Shown here: positions 31,338 through 40,424 of the stretch, one piece after another
Layout of the letters: each line of letters begins with the position of its first letter
Position numbering within the stretch: position 1 is the first letter of the stretch
Assembly: GCF_010858045.1 (NCBI RefSeq)
Contig: NZ_JAAGVC010000016.1
Location: 1 to 64,000, forward strand
From: Nocardia cyriacigeorgica
Lineage (GTDB): Bacteria > Actinomycetota > Actinomycetes > Mycobacteriales > Mycobacteriaceae
DNA: 64,000 nt
Reading direction: 5' to 3'
Program-made: the position numbers and the translations under genes
The notes under the pieces: model-generated
What the model was told of the DNA's origin: nothing
Seen by the model: only the letters and a program-made list of their open reading frames with translations
Databases searched by the model: none

Positions 31338-31595
31338 GCCGAGCAACTTATCGGGTCGCCCGCGGAGGCCGGTGCCCGGAACAGGGCGCGGCGGGAACCC
31401 CGGGGTCATGAGGCGATCGCAGCGGGGAGTCCATGCCCGGGTGAACGGTTCCGGGTGTAGGCGCGGCGGTGCTCCGGGCTCATCATCTGGGCGCCATGAT
31501 CAGAATCGGGGCCGAGCGGGGCATGGTTGCGGGCAGGTTGCGACATCAGGCCCGGGTTCATGGCACGCCGGGTCCATCTGGGCCACGATGGCGGT

Positions 31596-32711
31596 ATGAG
31601 GATCGGTGTGCCGGGGGAGGTCAAGGAGCAGGAGTTCCGGGTGGCCCTCACGCCTGCGGGCGCCGCGGACCTCGTCGGGCGTGGGCATGAGGTAGCGGTG
31701 CAGGCCGGGGCGGGCGCGGGCTCGGGATTTCCCGATGCCGATTACGTCGCGGCCGGGGCGCGCATGGTGCCCGACGCGGATGCGGTGTGGGCGTCGGCGG
31801 AGCTGGTGCTGAAGGTGAAGGAGCCGATCGCGCAGGAATATCACCGGCTGCGTGACGGGCAGGTGTTGTTCACCTATCTGCATCTGGCGGCGTCGCGCGA
31901 GTGTACCGACGCGATCTTGCGCTCGGGGACCACCGCGATCGCCTACGAGACCGTGCGCGCACCCGACGGCACCCTGCCGCTGCTTGCGCCGATGAGTGAG
32001 GTCGCGGGCAAGCTGGCCACCCAGGTCGGCGCCTACCACCTGATGGCCCCGCTGGGCGGTGCGGGCGTGTTGCTGGGTGGTGTGCCGGGGGTCCGTCCGG
32101 CCGATGTGGTGGTGCTCGGCGGCGGGGTCGCCGGCACCAACGCGGCCACGGTCGCGGCCGGGATGGGTGCGCGGGTGAGCGTTCTGGACACCAACCTGAA
32201 CCGGCTGCGGGCACTGGACGACCGGTTCGGTGGACGGCTGACGACCATCGCCTCCAACGCCGCCGAAGTCGAACGGGCCGTGCTCGCCGCCGATCTGGTG
32301 ATCGGTTCGGTGCTGGTGCCGGGGGCGCGAGCGCCGAAACTGGTCTCGCGCGAGCTGGTCGCGGGCATGCGGCCGGGCTCGGTCCTGGTCGACGTCGCCA
32401 TCGACCAGGGCGGCTGCTTTGCCGGTTCACATCCGACCACGCACGCGAATCCCACCTTCCGCGTGGCGAACTCGCTCTACTACTGCGTGGCGAATATGCC
32501 GGGCGCGGTCCCGCACACCGCGACCGTCGCCCTCACCAACGCCACACTGCCCTATATCCGGGCCATCGCCGCCGACGGCTGGCAGGCCGCCTGCGCTGCC
32601 GACCCGGGGCTGGCCCACGGGCTCACCGCGGACGCCGGGCGCCTGCTGTCGCCGGAAGTGGCGGCGGCGCACGGGTATTCGACGGTCCGGCGGGTGGGGC
32701 TCGCGGGTTGA
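31596..32711 (+). CDS. ald: Alanine dehydrogenase
   Basis: A 371-residue NAD-dependent alanine dehydrogenase interconverting L-alanine and pyruvate plus ammonia. Start MRIGVPGEVKEQEFRVALTP, catalytic-region Lys in VLKVKEPI, His in FTYLHLAASRE, and nucleotide site VVVLGGGVAGTNAATVAAGMG match the family, which is close to the proton-translocating transhydrogenase alpha subunit. Length is normal. In mycobacteria the enzyme supports alanine use and redox balance under oxygen shortage; no linked regulator is visible here. Confidence 0.93.
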   Translation: MRIGVPGEVKEQEFRVALTPAGAADLVGRGHEVAVQAGAGAGSGFPDADYVAAGARMVPDADAVWASAELVLKVKEPIAQEYHRLRDGQVLFTYLHLAASRECTDAILRSGTTAIAYETVRAPDGTLPLLAPMSEVAGKLATQVGAYHLMAPLGGAGVLLGGVPGVRPADVVVLGGGVAGTNAATVAAGMGARVSVLDTNLNRLRALDDRFGGRLTTIASNAAEVERAVLAADLVIGSVLVPGARAPKLVSRELVAGMRPGSVLVDVAIDQGGCFAGSHPTTHANPTFRVANSLYYCVANMPGAVPHTATVALTNATLPYIRAIAADGWQAACAADPGLAHGLTADAGRLLSPEVAAAHGYSTVRRVGLAG

Positions 32712-32733
32712 GTAACGGAGGCAGATCGGCCCG

Positions 32734-33693
32734 TCAGTCCGTGGCCGGCCGATCACTGTCCGATTCGTTGAGGAACCACGGCTCGCCGGAGTCCGGGATG
32801 TCGTGCAGCTTGTCCGGGTTGCGGACGACGTCGATCGCGGTGATGCGGCCGGCGTCGACGGTGAAGGAGAAGACGCCGGTGTGCGTTCCGTCGAACACCA
32901 CCAGCCCGGGACGGCCGTTGACCAGCACCTTGCGCCCCCACGAGCGCGCCGACGGCGAGCTGTACCAGCCGAGCAGCAATTTGGCGATGAGTTCGGCGCC
33001 GGTGACGGGCTTGCGCACGGCGGGAACCTTGCCGCCGCCGTCGGCGGTCAGTGTGACACCGGTGTCCAGCACCCCGAGCAGGGCACTCATATCGCCGGAC
33101 CGCCAGGCGAGGGCGAACGCGGACACCACTTTTTCGTGTTCGTCCGGTGAGGCCGGGAATCGCGGGGTGCCGTCTTCGACGCGTTTGCGGGCGCGGGAGG
33201 CGAGCTGACGCACCGCCGCGGGGGTGCGGCCGACCACCTCGGCGACCTCGGGTCCGGACATGCCGAACACGTCCTGGAGGACGAAGGCGGTGCGTTCGGC
33301 CGGGGACAGCGATTCGAGCACCACCAGCAAAGCCATCGTGACGCGCTCGTCCTGGCTGATCTTGTCCGCCGGGTCGTCCCAGTCCACCACCGTCGGCTCC
33401 GGCAGCCATTCGCCGACGTACTGCTCCCGGCGCACCCGTGCCGACCCCAGGTAGTCGAGTGCCAGGCGGCCGGTCACGGTGCTCAACCAGGCCCGCAGAT
33501 TCTCGATCTCGCCGACGTCACCCGCTTCGTGCTGACGCTGCAACCGCAGCCACGCCTCCTGCACCACGTCCTCGGCGTCGGTGAGGCTGCCGAGCGTGCT
33601 GTAGGCGAGCCTGCGCAGATAGGGGCGATGTTCCTCGAAACGCCGGGCCAGCTCGGCCTGATCGATGCGTTCGCCACGGTCGTCGGTATGCAC
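32734..33693 (-). CDS. sigJ: ECF41-family sigma factor (SigJ-like) with SnoaL-like C-terminus
   Basis: A 319-residue extracytoplasmic-function sigma factor. Sigma-2 (about 15-80: YLRRLAYSTLGSLTDAEDVVQEAWLR in parts) and sigma-4 (VVLESLSPAERTAFVLQDVFG, RTPAAVRQLASRARKRV) are followed by a SnoaL-like extension. The ECF41 signature sequences WLPEP (linker), DGGGKV and NPDKLHD (C-terminal domain) are all present. In this family the C-terminal domain acts as a fused regulator rather than a separate anti-sigma factor (established). The start is GTG 33693. The gene normally neighbours a carboxymuconolactone decarboxylase, oxidoreductase or epimerase; none is visible here. A matching autoregulatory promoter lies at 33757-33783. 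Confidence 0.88.
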   Translation of the reverse strand: MHTDDRGERIDQAELARRFEEHRPYLRRLAYSTLGSLTDAEDVVQEAWLRLQRQHEAGDVGEIENLRAWLSTVTGRLALDYLGSARVRREQYVGEWLPEPTVVDWDDPADKISQDERVTMALLVVLESLSPAERTAFVLQDVFGMSGPEVAEVVGRTPAAVRQLASRARKRVEDGTPRFPASPDEHEKVVSAFALAWRSGDMSALLGVLDTGVTLTADGGGKVPAVRKPVTGAELIAKLLLGWYSSPSARSWGRKVLVNGRPGLVVFDGTHTGVFSFTVDAGRITAIDVVRNPDKLHDIPDSGEPWFLNESDSDRPATD

Positions 33694-33756
33694 TGCGCTT
33701 CGCCATCCTCGTCGTGCGGCCCGGGACCGGGCGGTATCGGATCGTGTCGCCGAGAT

Positions 33757-33783
33757 GACGACGCGGGGCGGTCGAGTGTGACA
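33757..33783 (-). promoter_or_regulatory. ECF41-type autoregulatory promoter of sigJ
   Basis: On the minus strand TGTCACA (-35, at 33777-33783) is followed after exactly 16 bases by CGTC (-10, at 33757-33760). TGTCACA-N16-CGTC is the promoter recognised by characterised ECF41 sigma factors, which control their own genes. It lies about 65-90 bases before the sigJ start. Confidence 0.7.
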
Positions 33784-33967
33784 TTCCAGCCGCCCCATCG
33801 ACCAACAGCGTTCGGCGAGCGTCGATTCTTCCCGGACGCGATGCCGATCTACGCGTCACCGCCCCGGAGCGGGAAGCGACGGGTTACGGCGCTCGACCCC
33901 GGCGACGCAGCCGCGTTCGACGTGACCTCGGCGCGTCGGCGGCGTTCGCGCTGGATAGTGTCGCGGG

Positions 33968-34891
33968 GTGGGTAGGGCAACATCGAGGGCGGCGGGGCTG
34001 CTGCTCGGATTCGCGTTGGACCGGGTGTTCGGTGATCCGCGGCGCGGGCATCCGGTGGCCGGGTTCGGTTCGGCGGCGCTGGCGTTGGAATCGGTGACCT
34101 ACGCGGATCGGCGGACGGCCGGGGTGATGCACGAGGCCGTGCTCGTCGGCGCGGTGACCGGGGCCGGGGTGGCGGTGGCGCGCGGGGGAGTCGTCGCGAC
34201 GGCGCTGGCGACGTGGACGGTGCTCGGCGGGCACAGCCTGGCGCGCGCCGGGCGGCAGATGGCCGAACGGCTCGAGTCCGGTGATATCGAGGGCGCGCGG
34301 GCGCTGCTGCCATCGCTGTGCGGGCGCGATCCCGAAGCGCTTGACGCCGATGGGCTTGCCCGCGCGGCCCTGGAATCGATCGCGGAGAACACTTCCGACG
34401 CGACTGTCGCGCCGTTGTTCTGGGGTGCGGTGGCCGGAGTGCCCGGACTTCTCGGTTACCGGGCTGTCAACACTCTCGATGCGATGATCGGCTACCGCAA
34501 CGATCGCTACCAGCGCTTCGGTTGGGCCGCTGCCCGCACCGACGACATCGCGAATCTCGCCCCCGCCCGGCTCACCGGCCTGCTCACCGTGGTGCTCGCG
34601 CCGCTGGCCGGCGGGCGGCCCGCGCAGGCCTGGCGGGCGTGGCGCCGGGATGCGGCTGATCACCCCAGCCCGAACGCGGGCGTGGTCGAAGCGTCCATGG
34701 CGGGCGCGCTCGGCATCCGCCTCGGCGGGATCACGCAGTACCGGCACGGCATCGAGCAGCGACCCGTCCTCGGCGACGGTGCGCCGCCCACTGTGCCCGA
34801 TCTGCGTCGGGCGGTGCGGATGTCCGAGGCGGTGCAGCTCGCCGCGGTCGCCGTACTCGCTGGTGTATCGGTGATCCGCTTGCGGCGCTGA
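33968..34891 (+). CDS. cobD: Adenosylcobinamide-phosphate synthase (CobD/CbiB)
   Basis: A 307-residue integral membrane protein attaching the aminopropanol arm to cobyric acid in cobalamin synthesis. Hallmarks: LLLGFALDRVFGDPRRGHPVAGFG at the N-terminus (read in parts), ESIAENTSDATVAPLFWG and AVNTLDAMIGYRNDRYQRFGW. Several hydrophobic helices follow. Orthologous by context to Rv2236c. GTG 33968 is the best start; no cobalamin riboswitch sequence elements were seen upstream. The cobC-like gene and the RNase H/alpha-ribazole phosphatase gene lie further on in the window, so cobalamin genes are dispersed through this block. Confidence 0.9.
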   Translation: MGRATSRAAGLLLGFALDRVFGDPRRGHPVAGFGSAALALESVTYADRRTAGVMHEAVLVGAVTGAGVAVARGGVVATALATWTVLGGHSLARAGRQMAERLESGDIEGARALLPSLCGRDPEALDADGLARAALESIAENTSDATVAPLFWGAVAGVPGLLGYRAVNTLDAMIGYRNDRYQRFGWAAARTDDIANLAPARLTGLLTVVLAPLAGGRPAQAWRAWRRDAADHPSPNAGVVEASMAGALGIRLGGITQYRHGIEQRPVLGDGAPPTVPDLRRAVRMSEAVQLAAVAVLAGVSVIRLRR

Positions 34892-34978
34892 ATGCGTGCC
34901 CCTGGTCGCGAATCGGGCCGACGCCCGGGACCGTCGCCGCGGGGCCTGCCAGATGGAATGCGACCGGACGTGGCGAGT

Positions 34979-35569
34979 TCAGGGTGCGAAGGCGCGCAGG
35001 GTGAGGTCGACGAGGGAGTCGGCGTATTCGCGGGTCAGTGGCCCGGTGCGGAGCAGCCAGCGCTGGAACAGTGGGGCATAGAGCACCTCCAGCACCAGGT
35101 CGAGGTCGGCGTCGGCGGCGAGCTGCCCGGCATCCTGAGCGCTGCGCAGGCGCGCCTTCTTCGCTTCGTCGACGGGGCGGGCCAGCTTGTCGCGGTACAG
35201 CTCGGCCAGGCTCGGGTCGTTGATGATCTCGGAATTGAGCGCCCGGATCGGTTTCTCGAAGGCCGGGTCGGCGAATTCGGCGACGGTCGCGCGCATCACC
35301 TGGCGTAGGTCGGCGCGGAGGTCGCCGGTGTCGGGAAGGGTCATGTCGTTATCGGTTCCTTCGCTGAGCGCGAGGAAGGAATCGAAGATCACCGCGCCCT
35401 TGGACGGCCACCACCGGTAGATCGTCTGTTTGCCGACGCCCGCGCGCGCCGCGATGGCCTCGATGGACGTCTTCGCGTAGCCGACCTCGTCGATGAGCTC
35501 GCGGGTGGCGGCCAGGATCGCCTGCCGGGAGCGTTCGCTACGCCGGGAATTCTTCTCGGACTCGGGCAT
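34979..35569 (-). CDS. TetR-family regulator divergent from an SDR gene
   Basis: A 196-residue regulator with a typical helix-turn-helix (SIEAIAARAGVGKQTIYRWW) near residue 35. The C-terminal half resembles the TetR_C_16/AcrR type (FADPAFEKPIRALNSEI). ATG 35569 is chosen; a GTG two codons upstream (35575) is an alternative, and neither has a clear ribosome site, so the message may be leaderless. It faces an SDR gene across 106 bases holding two related operators (35593-35605, 35642-35658), the classic layout of a repressor controlling itself and the neighbouring enzyme. Confidence 0.85.
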   Translation of the reverse strand: MPESEKNSRRSERSRQAILAATRELIDEVGYAKTSIEAIAARAGVGKQTIYRWWPSKGAVIFDSFLALSEGTDNDMTLPDTGDLRADLRQVMRATVAEFADPAFEKPIRALNSEIINDPSLAELYRDKLARPVDEAKKARLRSAQDAGQLAADADLDLVLEVLYAPLFQRWLLRTGPLTREYADSLVDLTLRAFAP

Positions 35570-35592
35570 GCGCACAGATTAGCACCGAGACG

Positions 35593-35605
35593 GAACGGTC
35601 CGTCT
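35593..35605. promoter_or_regulatory. TetR operator, imperfect copy
   Basis: GAACGG-T-CCGTCT matches the arm geometry of the perfect site downstream with two changed bases in the left arm. It partly overlaps a TTGACA at 35605-35610 that could serve as the -35 element of the SDR gene promoter. Confidence 0.65.
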
Positions 35606-35641
35606 TGACAAAACTCTGACCGTCCTCCACTCTTATCGAGA

Positions 35642-35658
35642 CGAGACGGACCGTCTCG
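35642..35658. promoter_or_regulatory. TetR operator, 17-bp perfect palindrome
   Basis: CGAGACGG-A-CCGTCTCG is perfectly symmetric about the central A. It lies just after a possible -10 (TCTTAT, 35631-35636) and ten bases before the SDR gene's ribosome site, well placed to block transcription of the SDR gene; together with 35593-35605 it would also control the TetR gene. Confidence 0.8.
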
Positions 35659-35675
35659 AACAGAAGGAGGGCGAT

Positions 35676-36497
35676 ATGACGACCGCCACAGTGTGGTTCA
35701 TCACCGGTGCTTCACGAGGCCTCGGCAGGGCGTTCGCCGAGGCGGCCCTGGCCGCGGGAGACCGGGTGGTCGCCGCGGCCCGCACGATCGGGCCACTCGA
35801 CGATCTGGTCGAGAAGTACCCGGGCGATCTGGTGCCGATCTCGCTCGATGTCTCCGATCGCGCCGCGGTCTTCGACGGGGTCGAGCGCGCCGTGGCGGCA
35901 TTCGGCCGGCTCGACGTCGTGGTCAACAATGCGGGCGGAATGCTGTACGGAATGGTGGAGGAGGCCACTGAGGAGCAGATCCGGGCCCACCTGGACGTGA
36001 ACTTCTTCGGCGCCGTCTGGGTATCGCAGGCGGTGATTCCGCATCTGCGCGCGCAGGGCGGCGGCCGAATCCTGCAGATCACCTCCATGGGCAGTGTGGG
36101 CGGCTTCGCCTCCGTCGGCTTCTATGGTGCGGGCAAGGTCGCAGTGGATGCGGTCAGCGCCGCGCTGGCGATGGAGGTCGAGCAATTCGGTATCGAGGTC
36201 ACCATCGTCGAGATGGGCGGCTACTCCACCGGCCTGTTCACCGCGGGCACCACCGCCACCGAGCCGGCGCCGCAGTACGAAACCCTGCGCGCCGAACTGG
36301 CCGAGATGTGGGGCGAGGATGCGGGACCGGAGCCGAGCACGGCGGCACCGGTGATCCTGGAACTGGCGTATATGGCCGACCCGCCGCGGCGGATCATCGT
36401 GGGCGGAAAATCCTTCGACCAGGTTCTGGAGCTGGAATCGGCCAGGATACAGGGCTATCGGGAGTGGGAGCAGCTCAGCCGGATGGCGCCCGGCTGA
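35676..36497 (+). CDS. Short-chain dehydrogenase/reductase
   Basis: A 273-residue classical SDR. The cofactor motif is TGASRGLG at residues 10-17, the structural NNAG reads VVNNAGGML, and the catalytic Ser and YxxxK stand in ITSMGSVGGF and GFYGAGKVA. NADP preference is likely from the arginine in GASRGLGR and the basic residue after the second strand (inference). Substrate unknown. ATG 35676 follows AGAAGGAGGG. Probably repressed by the divergent TetR protein through two operators and released by an aldehyde, ketone or similar ligand. Confidence 0.88.
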   Translation: MTTATVWFITGASRGLGRAFAEAALAAGDRVVAAARTIGPLDDLVEKYPGDLVPISLDVSDRAAVFDGVERAVAAFGRLDVVVNNAGGMLYGMVEEATEEQIRAHLDVNFFGAVWVSQAVIPHLRAQGGGRILQITSMGSVGGFASVGFYGAGKVAVDAVSAALAMEVEQFGIEVTIVEMGGYSTGLFTAGTTATEPAPQYETLRAELAEMWGEDAGPEPSTAAPVILELAYMADPPRRIIVGGKSFDQVLELESARIQGYREWEQLSRMAPG

Positions 36498-36529
36498 GCG
36501 TGCGGCCGCGAGCAACTTGCGGGCGCGAG

Positions 36530-37468
36530 CTACTTGCGGGTGCGCCCGTACCGGTCTGCGAGCCGCGCCTCGGTGGACATCCGGTCCGGCGCGGACGCGG
36601 AAGTGGCAGCCGCACCCCGGGTTGACGTCTCGCTCGCCGTGCTCGTGCCTTTGCGTGGCGTATCGCCGGATTCGCCGACCGGTGGCTCCGCCGCGACGAT
36701 TTCCGCAGGCGCGTTTGCCGCGCGCTCCTTACGACGTTCCCGGATCTCGGCATACACGAAATACCCGAGGCCCAGCGGGGCCATGATGCCGAAGGCCAGC
36801 CACTGCAGCCCGTAGGACAGGTAGGGGCCCGCGTCCAGCTGGGGGAGCGGGGTTGGCGTGAAGGCGCCGGGCTGGTTCTCGGTGAGTTGCAGGTAGCCGC
36901 CGCGGTCGCCGGTGGGCAGCGCGGTGATCGGCAATCCGAGGACCTCGGCGGCCTGGCCGGTGTCGATCGAATAGACCTGACGGTAACCGTCCTGCACGGT
37001 CGGCAGCTTGTCCGCGCTCACGCCTTCCGAATGCCGGATCCGGGCCTCGATGCGCTGGGTGCCGGTCGGCGGCTGCTCGACCCGCGGCGGCCGCGAGCCC
37101 TCGATCGCGCCCACGAGGCCGCGGTCGACCAGCAGGATGCGGCCGTCGGTCAGCCGGAACGCGGCGAGCACGGAGTAACCGGGCGCGCCGTCGAGGTGGC
37201 GCAACCGCACCAGTGCCGTCGAATCCGGGAGGTAGGTGCCCTCGGCGATGACCCGACGCCATTCGGTCGCGTCACCGTCGAACACCGTCGTCACATCGAC
37301 CGCCTCGGCGTCCACCGATTCGGCGATGAGCTGGTTGCGCTCGGAGGTATCGGTGTTCTTCCCGAGCTGCCACGGCGCGAGCACGGTGAAACACAGGTAG
37401 GCGAACGCGGCGACCAGCACGGCCAAGATCAGCCAGCTGGGTCGCAGCAGAAACGCCAACCGGCGCAT
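36530..37468 (-). CDS. SURF1 family protein, cytochrome oxidase assembly
   Basis: A 312-residue membrane protein with the SURF1 topology: one N-terminal helix (WLILAVLVAAFAYLCFTVLAP), a large external domain, and a second helix (SYGLQWLAFGIMAPLGLGYFVYAEI; split across residues 220-245). RRVIAEGTYLPDST and ILLVDRGLVG are SURF1-type. The C-terminal 70 residues are a polar low-complexity tail. SURF1 assists heme a3 insertion into cytochrome c oxidase. Orthologous by position to Rv2235c. Its start overlaps the ptpA stop by one base, so the two are co-transcribed. Confidence 0.87.
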   Translation of the reverse strand: MRRLAFLLRPSWLILAVLVAAFAYLCFTVLAPWQLGKNTDTSERNQLIAESVDAEAVDVTTVFDGDATEWRRVIAEGTYLPDSTALVRLRHLDGAPGYSVLAAFRLTDGRILLVDRGLVGAIEGSRPPRVEQPPTGTQRIEARIRHSEGVSADKLPTVQDGYRQVYSIDTGQAAEVLGLPITALPTGDRGGYLQLTENQPGAFTPTPLPQLDAGPYLSYGLQWLAFGIMAPLGLGYFVYAEIRERRKERAANAPAEIVAAEPPVGESGDTPRKGTSTASETSTRGAAATSASAPDRMSTEARLADRYGRTRK

Positions 37469-37971
37469 CAGCGTCCTCCGTCGGCAATCGGTTCCGGTGC
37501 GGCGGCGAGGGCCAGGCGCACCCAGTCGAGCAGGCCGGGGATGGCGGCTTCGATCTGATCGTGGACCAGTTCGAAGCCCGAGTCGGGGCCGTAGTACGGG
37601 TCGGGTACGTCGAGGCCGTCGGCGTCGGGATCGAAACTGCGCAGCAGCCTGCGCCGCTCGGTCGGGATACCGAGCTGGGCGAGTTCGCGGTCGTGGCCGG
37701 AGTCCATGGCGATGACCAGATCGGCGTCACGGTGTCCGTCACCGAAGACGGCGGCCACGTGGCCGGTCGGGTAGCCGTGGCGACGCAAGGTCGCGTTGGT
37801 CCGCGGGTCGGCGTCGGCACCGGCGTGCCAGGCGGTGGTGCCCGCGCTGCTGACCCGGACGCGGTTGGCCAGCCCCGCCCGGTACAGGTGCGAAGCGAGG
37901 ATCTTCTCCGCCATCGGGGAGCGGCAGATGTTGCCCGTACACACGAAGACGAGCTCGAGCGGCATCGACAT
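37468..37971 (-). CDS. ptpA: Low-molecular-weight protein tyrosine phosphatase
   Basis: A 167-residue phosphatase. The P-loop CX5R is VCTGNICRSPMAE at residues 8-20 and the general-acid aspartate lies in VPDPYYG near residue 130. Orthologous by context to M. tuberculosis PtpA (Rv2234), a secreted virulence phosphatase in that species, though a housekeeping role is likely in a saprophyte. Three in-frame ATG codons lie within ten bases; the middle one (37971) gives a family-like MSMPLELVFVCTGN. The gene ends in a TGATG overlap with the SURF1 gene. Confidence 0.9.
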   Translation of the reverse strand: MSMPLELVFVCTGNICRSPMAEKILASHLYRAGLANRVRVSSAGTTAWHAGADADPRTNATLRRHGYPTGHVAAVFGDGHRDADLVIAMDSGHDRELAQLGIPTERRRLLRSFDPDADGLDVPDPYYGPDSGFELVHDQIEAAIPGLLDWVRLALAAAPEPIADGGR

Positions 37972-38104
37972 CATCGATCACCGTGGGGAGCGCACACCAT
38001 GGAGAACACGCAAACCAAGGTACCGACCTGCTGGATCGGTCAAGCGACCGACTGGGCAATCTCGGCCGGGGCGGCGTCCGATCCGGCACGTAGGGTGTGA
38101 TGTC

Positions 38105-39145
38105 GTGTCCGCCGACCGCATCGACCTCGCCGCACTGCGCCACCACGGCGACGTGGAGGCCCGCCCGGGGCTGCTCGACTTCGCGGTGAACGTGCAGGGC
38201 AGCGCCCCACCGGACTGGTTGCGCGCCCGACTGGCCGCCCGCCTCGACGAACTCGGCCGCTATCCGAGCGCCGACGACGAGCTCGCGGCCCGGGAAGCCG
38301 TCGCCGCCCGCCACGGACGCGCGCCCGACGAAGTGCTGCTGCTGGCCGGCGCCGCCGAGGGGTTCGCGATGCTGCCCCGATTGGCGCCACGGCTGGCGGC
38401 GGTGGTGCATCCATCGTTCACCGAACCGGAACTGGCGTTGCGTGAGGCCGGTGTGGCCGTGACTCGGGTGGTGCTGCCGCCGCCCTACGCCCTGGATCCG
38501 GAGCAGGTGCCCGAGGACGCCGACCTCGTCGTCCTCGGCAACCCCACCAATCCCACCTCGGTTCTGCACCCCGCCGACACCATCCGCGCCCTGCGTCGGC
38601 CCGGGCGCGTCATCGTCGTCGACGAGGCCTTCGCCGATGCCGTCCCCGGTGAGCCCGAGTCGCTGGCGGCCGAATCCATGCCCGACGTCCTCGTCCTGCG
38701 CAGCCTCACCAAGACGTGGGCCCTGGCGGGCTTGCGTTGCGGCTACGTTCTCGGCGCACCCGACCAGCTCGCCCGGCTCGACCGCGGACGTCCGCACTGG
38801 CCGCTGGGGACCTTGCAGCTGGAGGCGATCACGGCGACGGCCGAACCCGAGGCGATGGCGCAGACGCGAGCGCTGGCCGAGCGGATCGCGCGAGACCGCG
38901 CCGCGATGATCGAGCGACTGACAGCCATCGGGGTCACCGTCCACACCCCCGCGACCGGGCCGTTCCTGCTGCTGCGGGTCCGCGACGGCGCGCTGCTGCG
39001 TAAACATCTCGCGGACAACGGGATAGCGGTGCGCCGCGCCGACACCTTCCCTGGCCTTGACGCCGATCATCTTCGGGTAGCGGTGCGCGGAGCTGCCGAG
39101 GTGGACCGATTGATCGAGGCGATCCTGGTGGCGGAGGGACGGTGA
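38105..39145 (+). CDS. cobC: CobC-like PLP aminotransferase (Rv2231c orthologue)
   Basis: A 346-residue PLP-dependent fold-type I enzyme, close to histidinol-phosphate aminotransferases and threonine-phosphate decarboxylases. Visible: ARPGLLDFAVNVQGSAPPDW at the start, GNPTNPTS, VDEAFAD, the PLP lysine in LRSLTKTWALAGLRCGY, and a late FLLLRVRDG. In mycobacteria the equivalent Rv2231c is annotated CobC, supplying the aminopropanol precursor of cobalamin, though substrate has been debated. GTG 38105 is chosen because the upstream in-frame run overlaps ptpA. The NIF3 gene follows 148 bases later. Confidence 0.82.
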   Translation: MSADRIDLAALRHHGDVEARPGLLDFAVNVQGSAPPDWLRARLAARLDELGRYPSADDELAAREAVAARHGRAPDEVLLLAGAAEGFAMLPRLAPRLAAVVHPSFTEPELALREAGVAVTRVVLPPPYALDPEQVPEDADLVVLGNPTNPTSVLHPADTIRALRRPGRVIVVDEAFADAVPGEPESLAAESMPDVLVLRSLTKTWALAGLRCGYVLGAPDQLARLDRGRPHWPLGTLQLEAITATAEPEAMAQTRALAERIARDRAAMIERLTAIGVTVHTPATGPFLLLRVRDGALLRKHLADNGIAVRRADTFPGLDADHLRVAVRGAAEVDRLIEAILVAEGR

Positions 39146-39293
39146 CGTTTCCGTCGCCGGGTGCAGGGAGGGTGTTCGGGCGACACGTGATATCGGGCGG
39201 CCTGGTTGTTCTCCGCGGCGGGACGTCGCTGCGGGCGGGTAGCCGCGACAGGAGATGATGGCACCGGTCGAATCGGACGATGGAGGTGGAGCG

Positions 39294-40412
39294 GTGACGA
39301 CGCTGGCGGAACTCATCGAGGTGCTGGATGCGGCCTACCCGCCGAAGCTGGCCGAACCCTGGGATTCGGTGGGTTTGGTGTGCGGTGATCCGGCGGAGAC
39401 GGTGCGGCGGGCGGTCTTCGCTGTCGACGCCACCGCGGACGTCGTCGACGAGGCCATCGAGTGGGGTGCGCAGGCGCTGGTGGTGCATCATCCGCTGCTG
39501 CTGCGCGGGGTGGACAGTGTCGCCGCCGATACGCCCAAAGGCGCAGTGCTGCATCGGCTGATCCGTTCGGGATGCGCGTTGTTCAGCGCGCACACCAACG
39601 CCGATTCGGCCGACCCTGGCGTCTCCGACGCGCTCGCCGCAACGCTCGGACTCACCGTCACCGGGCCGCTCGATCCGAAACCTGCTGCCGCCGTGGACAA
39701 GTGGGTGGTGCAGGTGCCGCGCACCGATACCGAGCGGGTGCTCGCTGCGCTGTTCGCGGCCGGTGCCGGTGCGAGCGGCAAGTATCGGGAGGCGGCCTGG
39801 AAAGTGGCGGGGATCGGCCAGTTCCGGCCGATGGAGGGCGCCGATCCGGCCATCGGCGCCATCGGTGAGATCGCATACGTCGACGAGGACCGCATCGAAC
39901 TCGTCGCCCCACCCGCCGCCCGCGGCGCCGTCCTCGCCGCGCTGCGCAGCGCCCACCCCTATGAGGAACCGGCCTTCCACCTCACCGAACGTGCGCCGTT
40001 GCCCGGCAGTCTCGGCATCGGCCGCATCGGCACCCTGCCCGAGCCGGAAACCTTGCGCGCCTTCACCGCTCGTGCCGCCGCCGCGCTGCCGAAGACCACG
40101 TGGGGAGTGCGGGCAGCCGGTGATCCGGAACGACTCATCCAGACCGTCGCGGTCTGCGGTGGTGCGGGCGATTCGTATCTGGACACCGTCACCCGCCGCA
40201 AGGTCGATGCGTATCTCACCTCCGACCTGCGTCACCACCCCGCCGACGAACACCTGCGCCGCCACGGTCCCGCGTTGATCGACGCCGCGCACTGGGCCAC
40301 CGAGTTCCCCTGGTGCGCTCAGGCCGAATCTATTGTGCGAGCAGAGCTTCCGGACCTGGAGACGCGCGTGTCGACGTTGCGCACGGACCCGTGGACTGTG
40401 TCGGCATCGTGA
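39294..40412 (+). CDS. NIF3-like dinuclear metal-centre protein (Rv2230c orthologue)
   Basis: A 372-residue protein of the NIF3/YqfO family with the divided metal-binding motif ([25 protein letters not shown]; late [11 protein letters not shown]) and a long central insert typical of the large YqfO-type members. Function uncertain; a GTP cyclohydrolase-like role has been proposed for relatives. The GTG at 39294 is chosen over an ATG at 39255 because GGAGGTGGAGC lies just upstream and [16 protein letters not shown] is the usual start. Its last three codons fall inside a 24-bp sequence that is repeated at 41372, so its exact C-terminus may have been altered by the rearrangement described there. 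Confidence 0.87.
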   Translation: MTTLAELIEVLDAAYPPKLAEPWDSVGLVCGDPAETVRRAVFAVDATADVVDEAIEWGAQALVVHHPLLLRGVDSVAADTPKGAVLHRLIRSGCALFSAHTNADSADPGVSDALAATLGLTVTGPLDPKPAAAVDKWVVQVPRTDTERVLAALFAAGAGASGKYREAAWKVAGIGQFRPMEGADPAIGAIGEIAYVDEDRIELVAPPAARGAVLAALRSAHPYEEPAFHLTERAPLPGSLGIGRIGTLPEPETLRAFTARAAAALPKTTWGVRAAGDPERLIQTVAVCGGAGDSYLDTVTRRKVDAYLTSDLRHHPADEHLRRHGPALIDAAHWATEFPWCAQAESIVRAELPDLETRVSTLRTDPWTVSAS

Positions 40413-40424
40413 GGCCGGCGCTTC
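40401..40424. repeat. 24-bp direct repeat, copy 1
   Basis: TCGGCATCGTGAGGCCGGCG plus CTTC occurs here and, identically, at 41372-41395. This copy contains the NIF3 stop codon. Between the copies lie an alkyltransferase-like gene remnant, a DUF5313 gene and a truncated RibD-type reductase. Confidence 0.85.

Noticed and set aside
33694..33967. Possible cobalamin riboswitch before cobD
   Set aside because: No B12-box-like sequence or matching long hairpins could be seen; only the ECF41 promoter for sigJ stands out.
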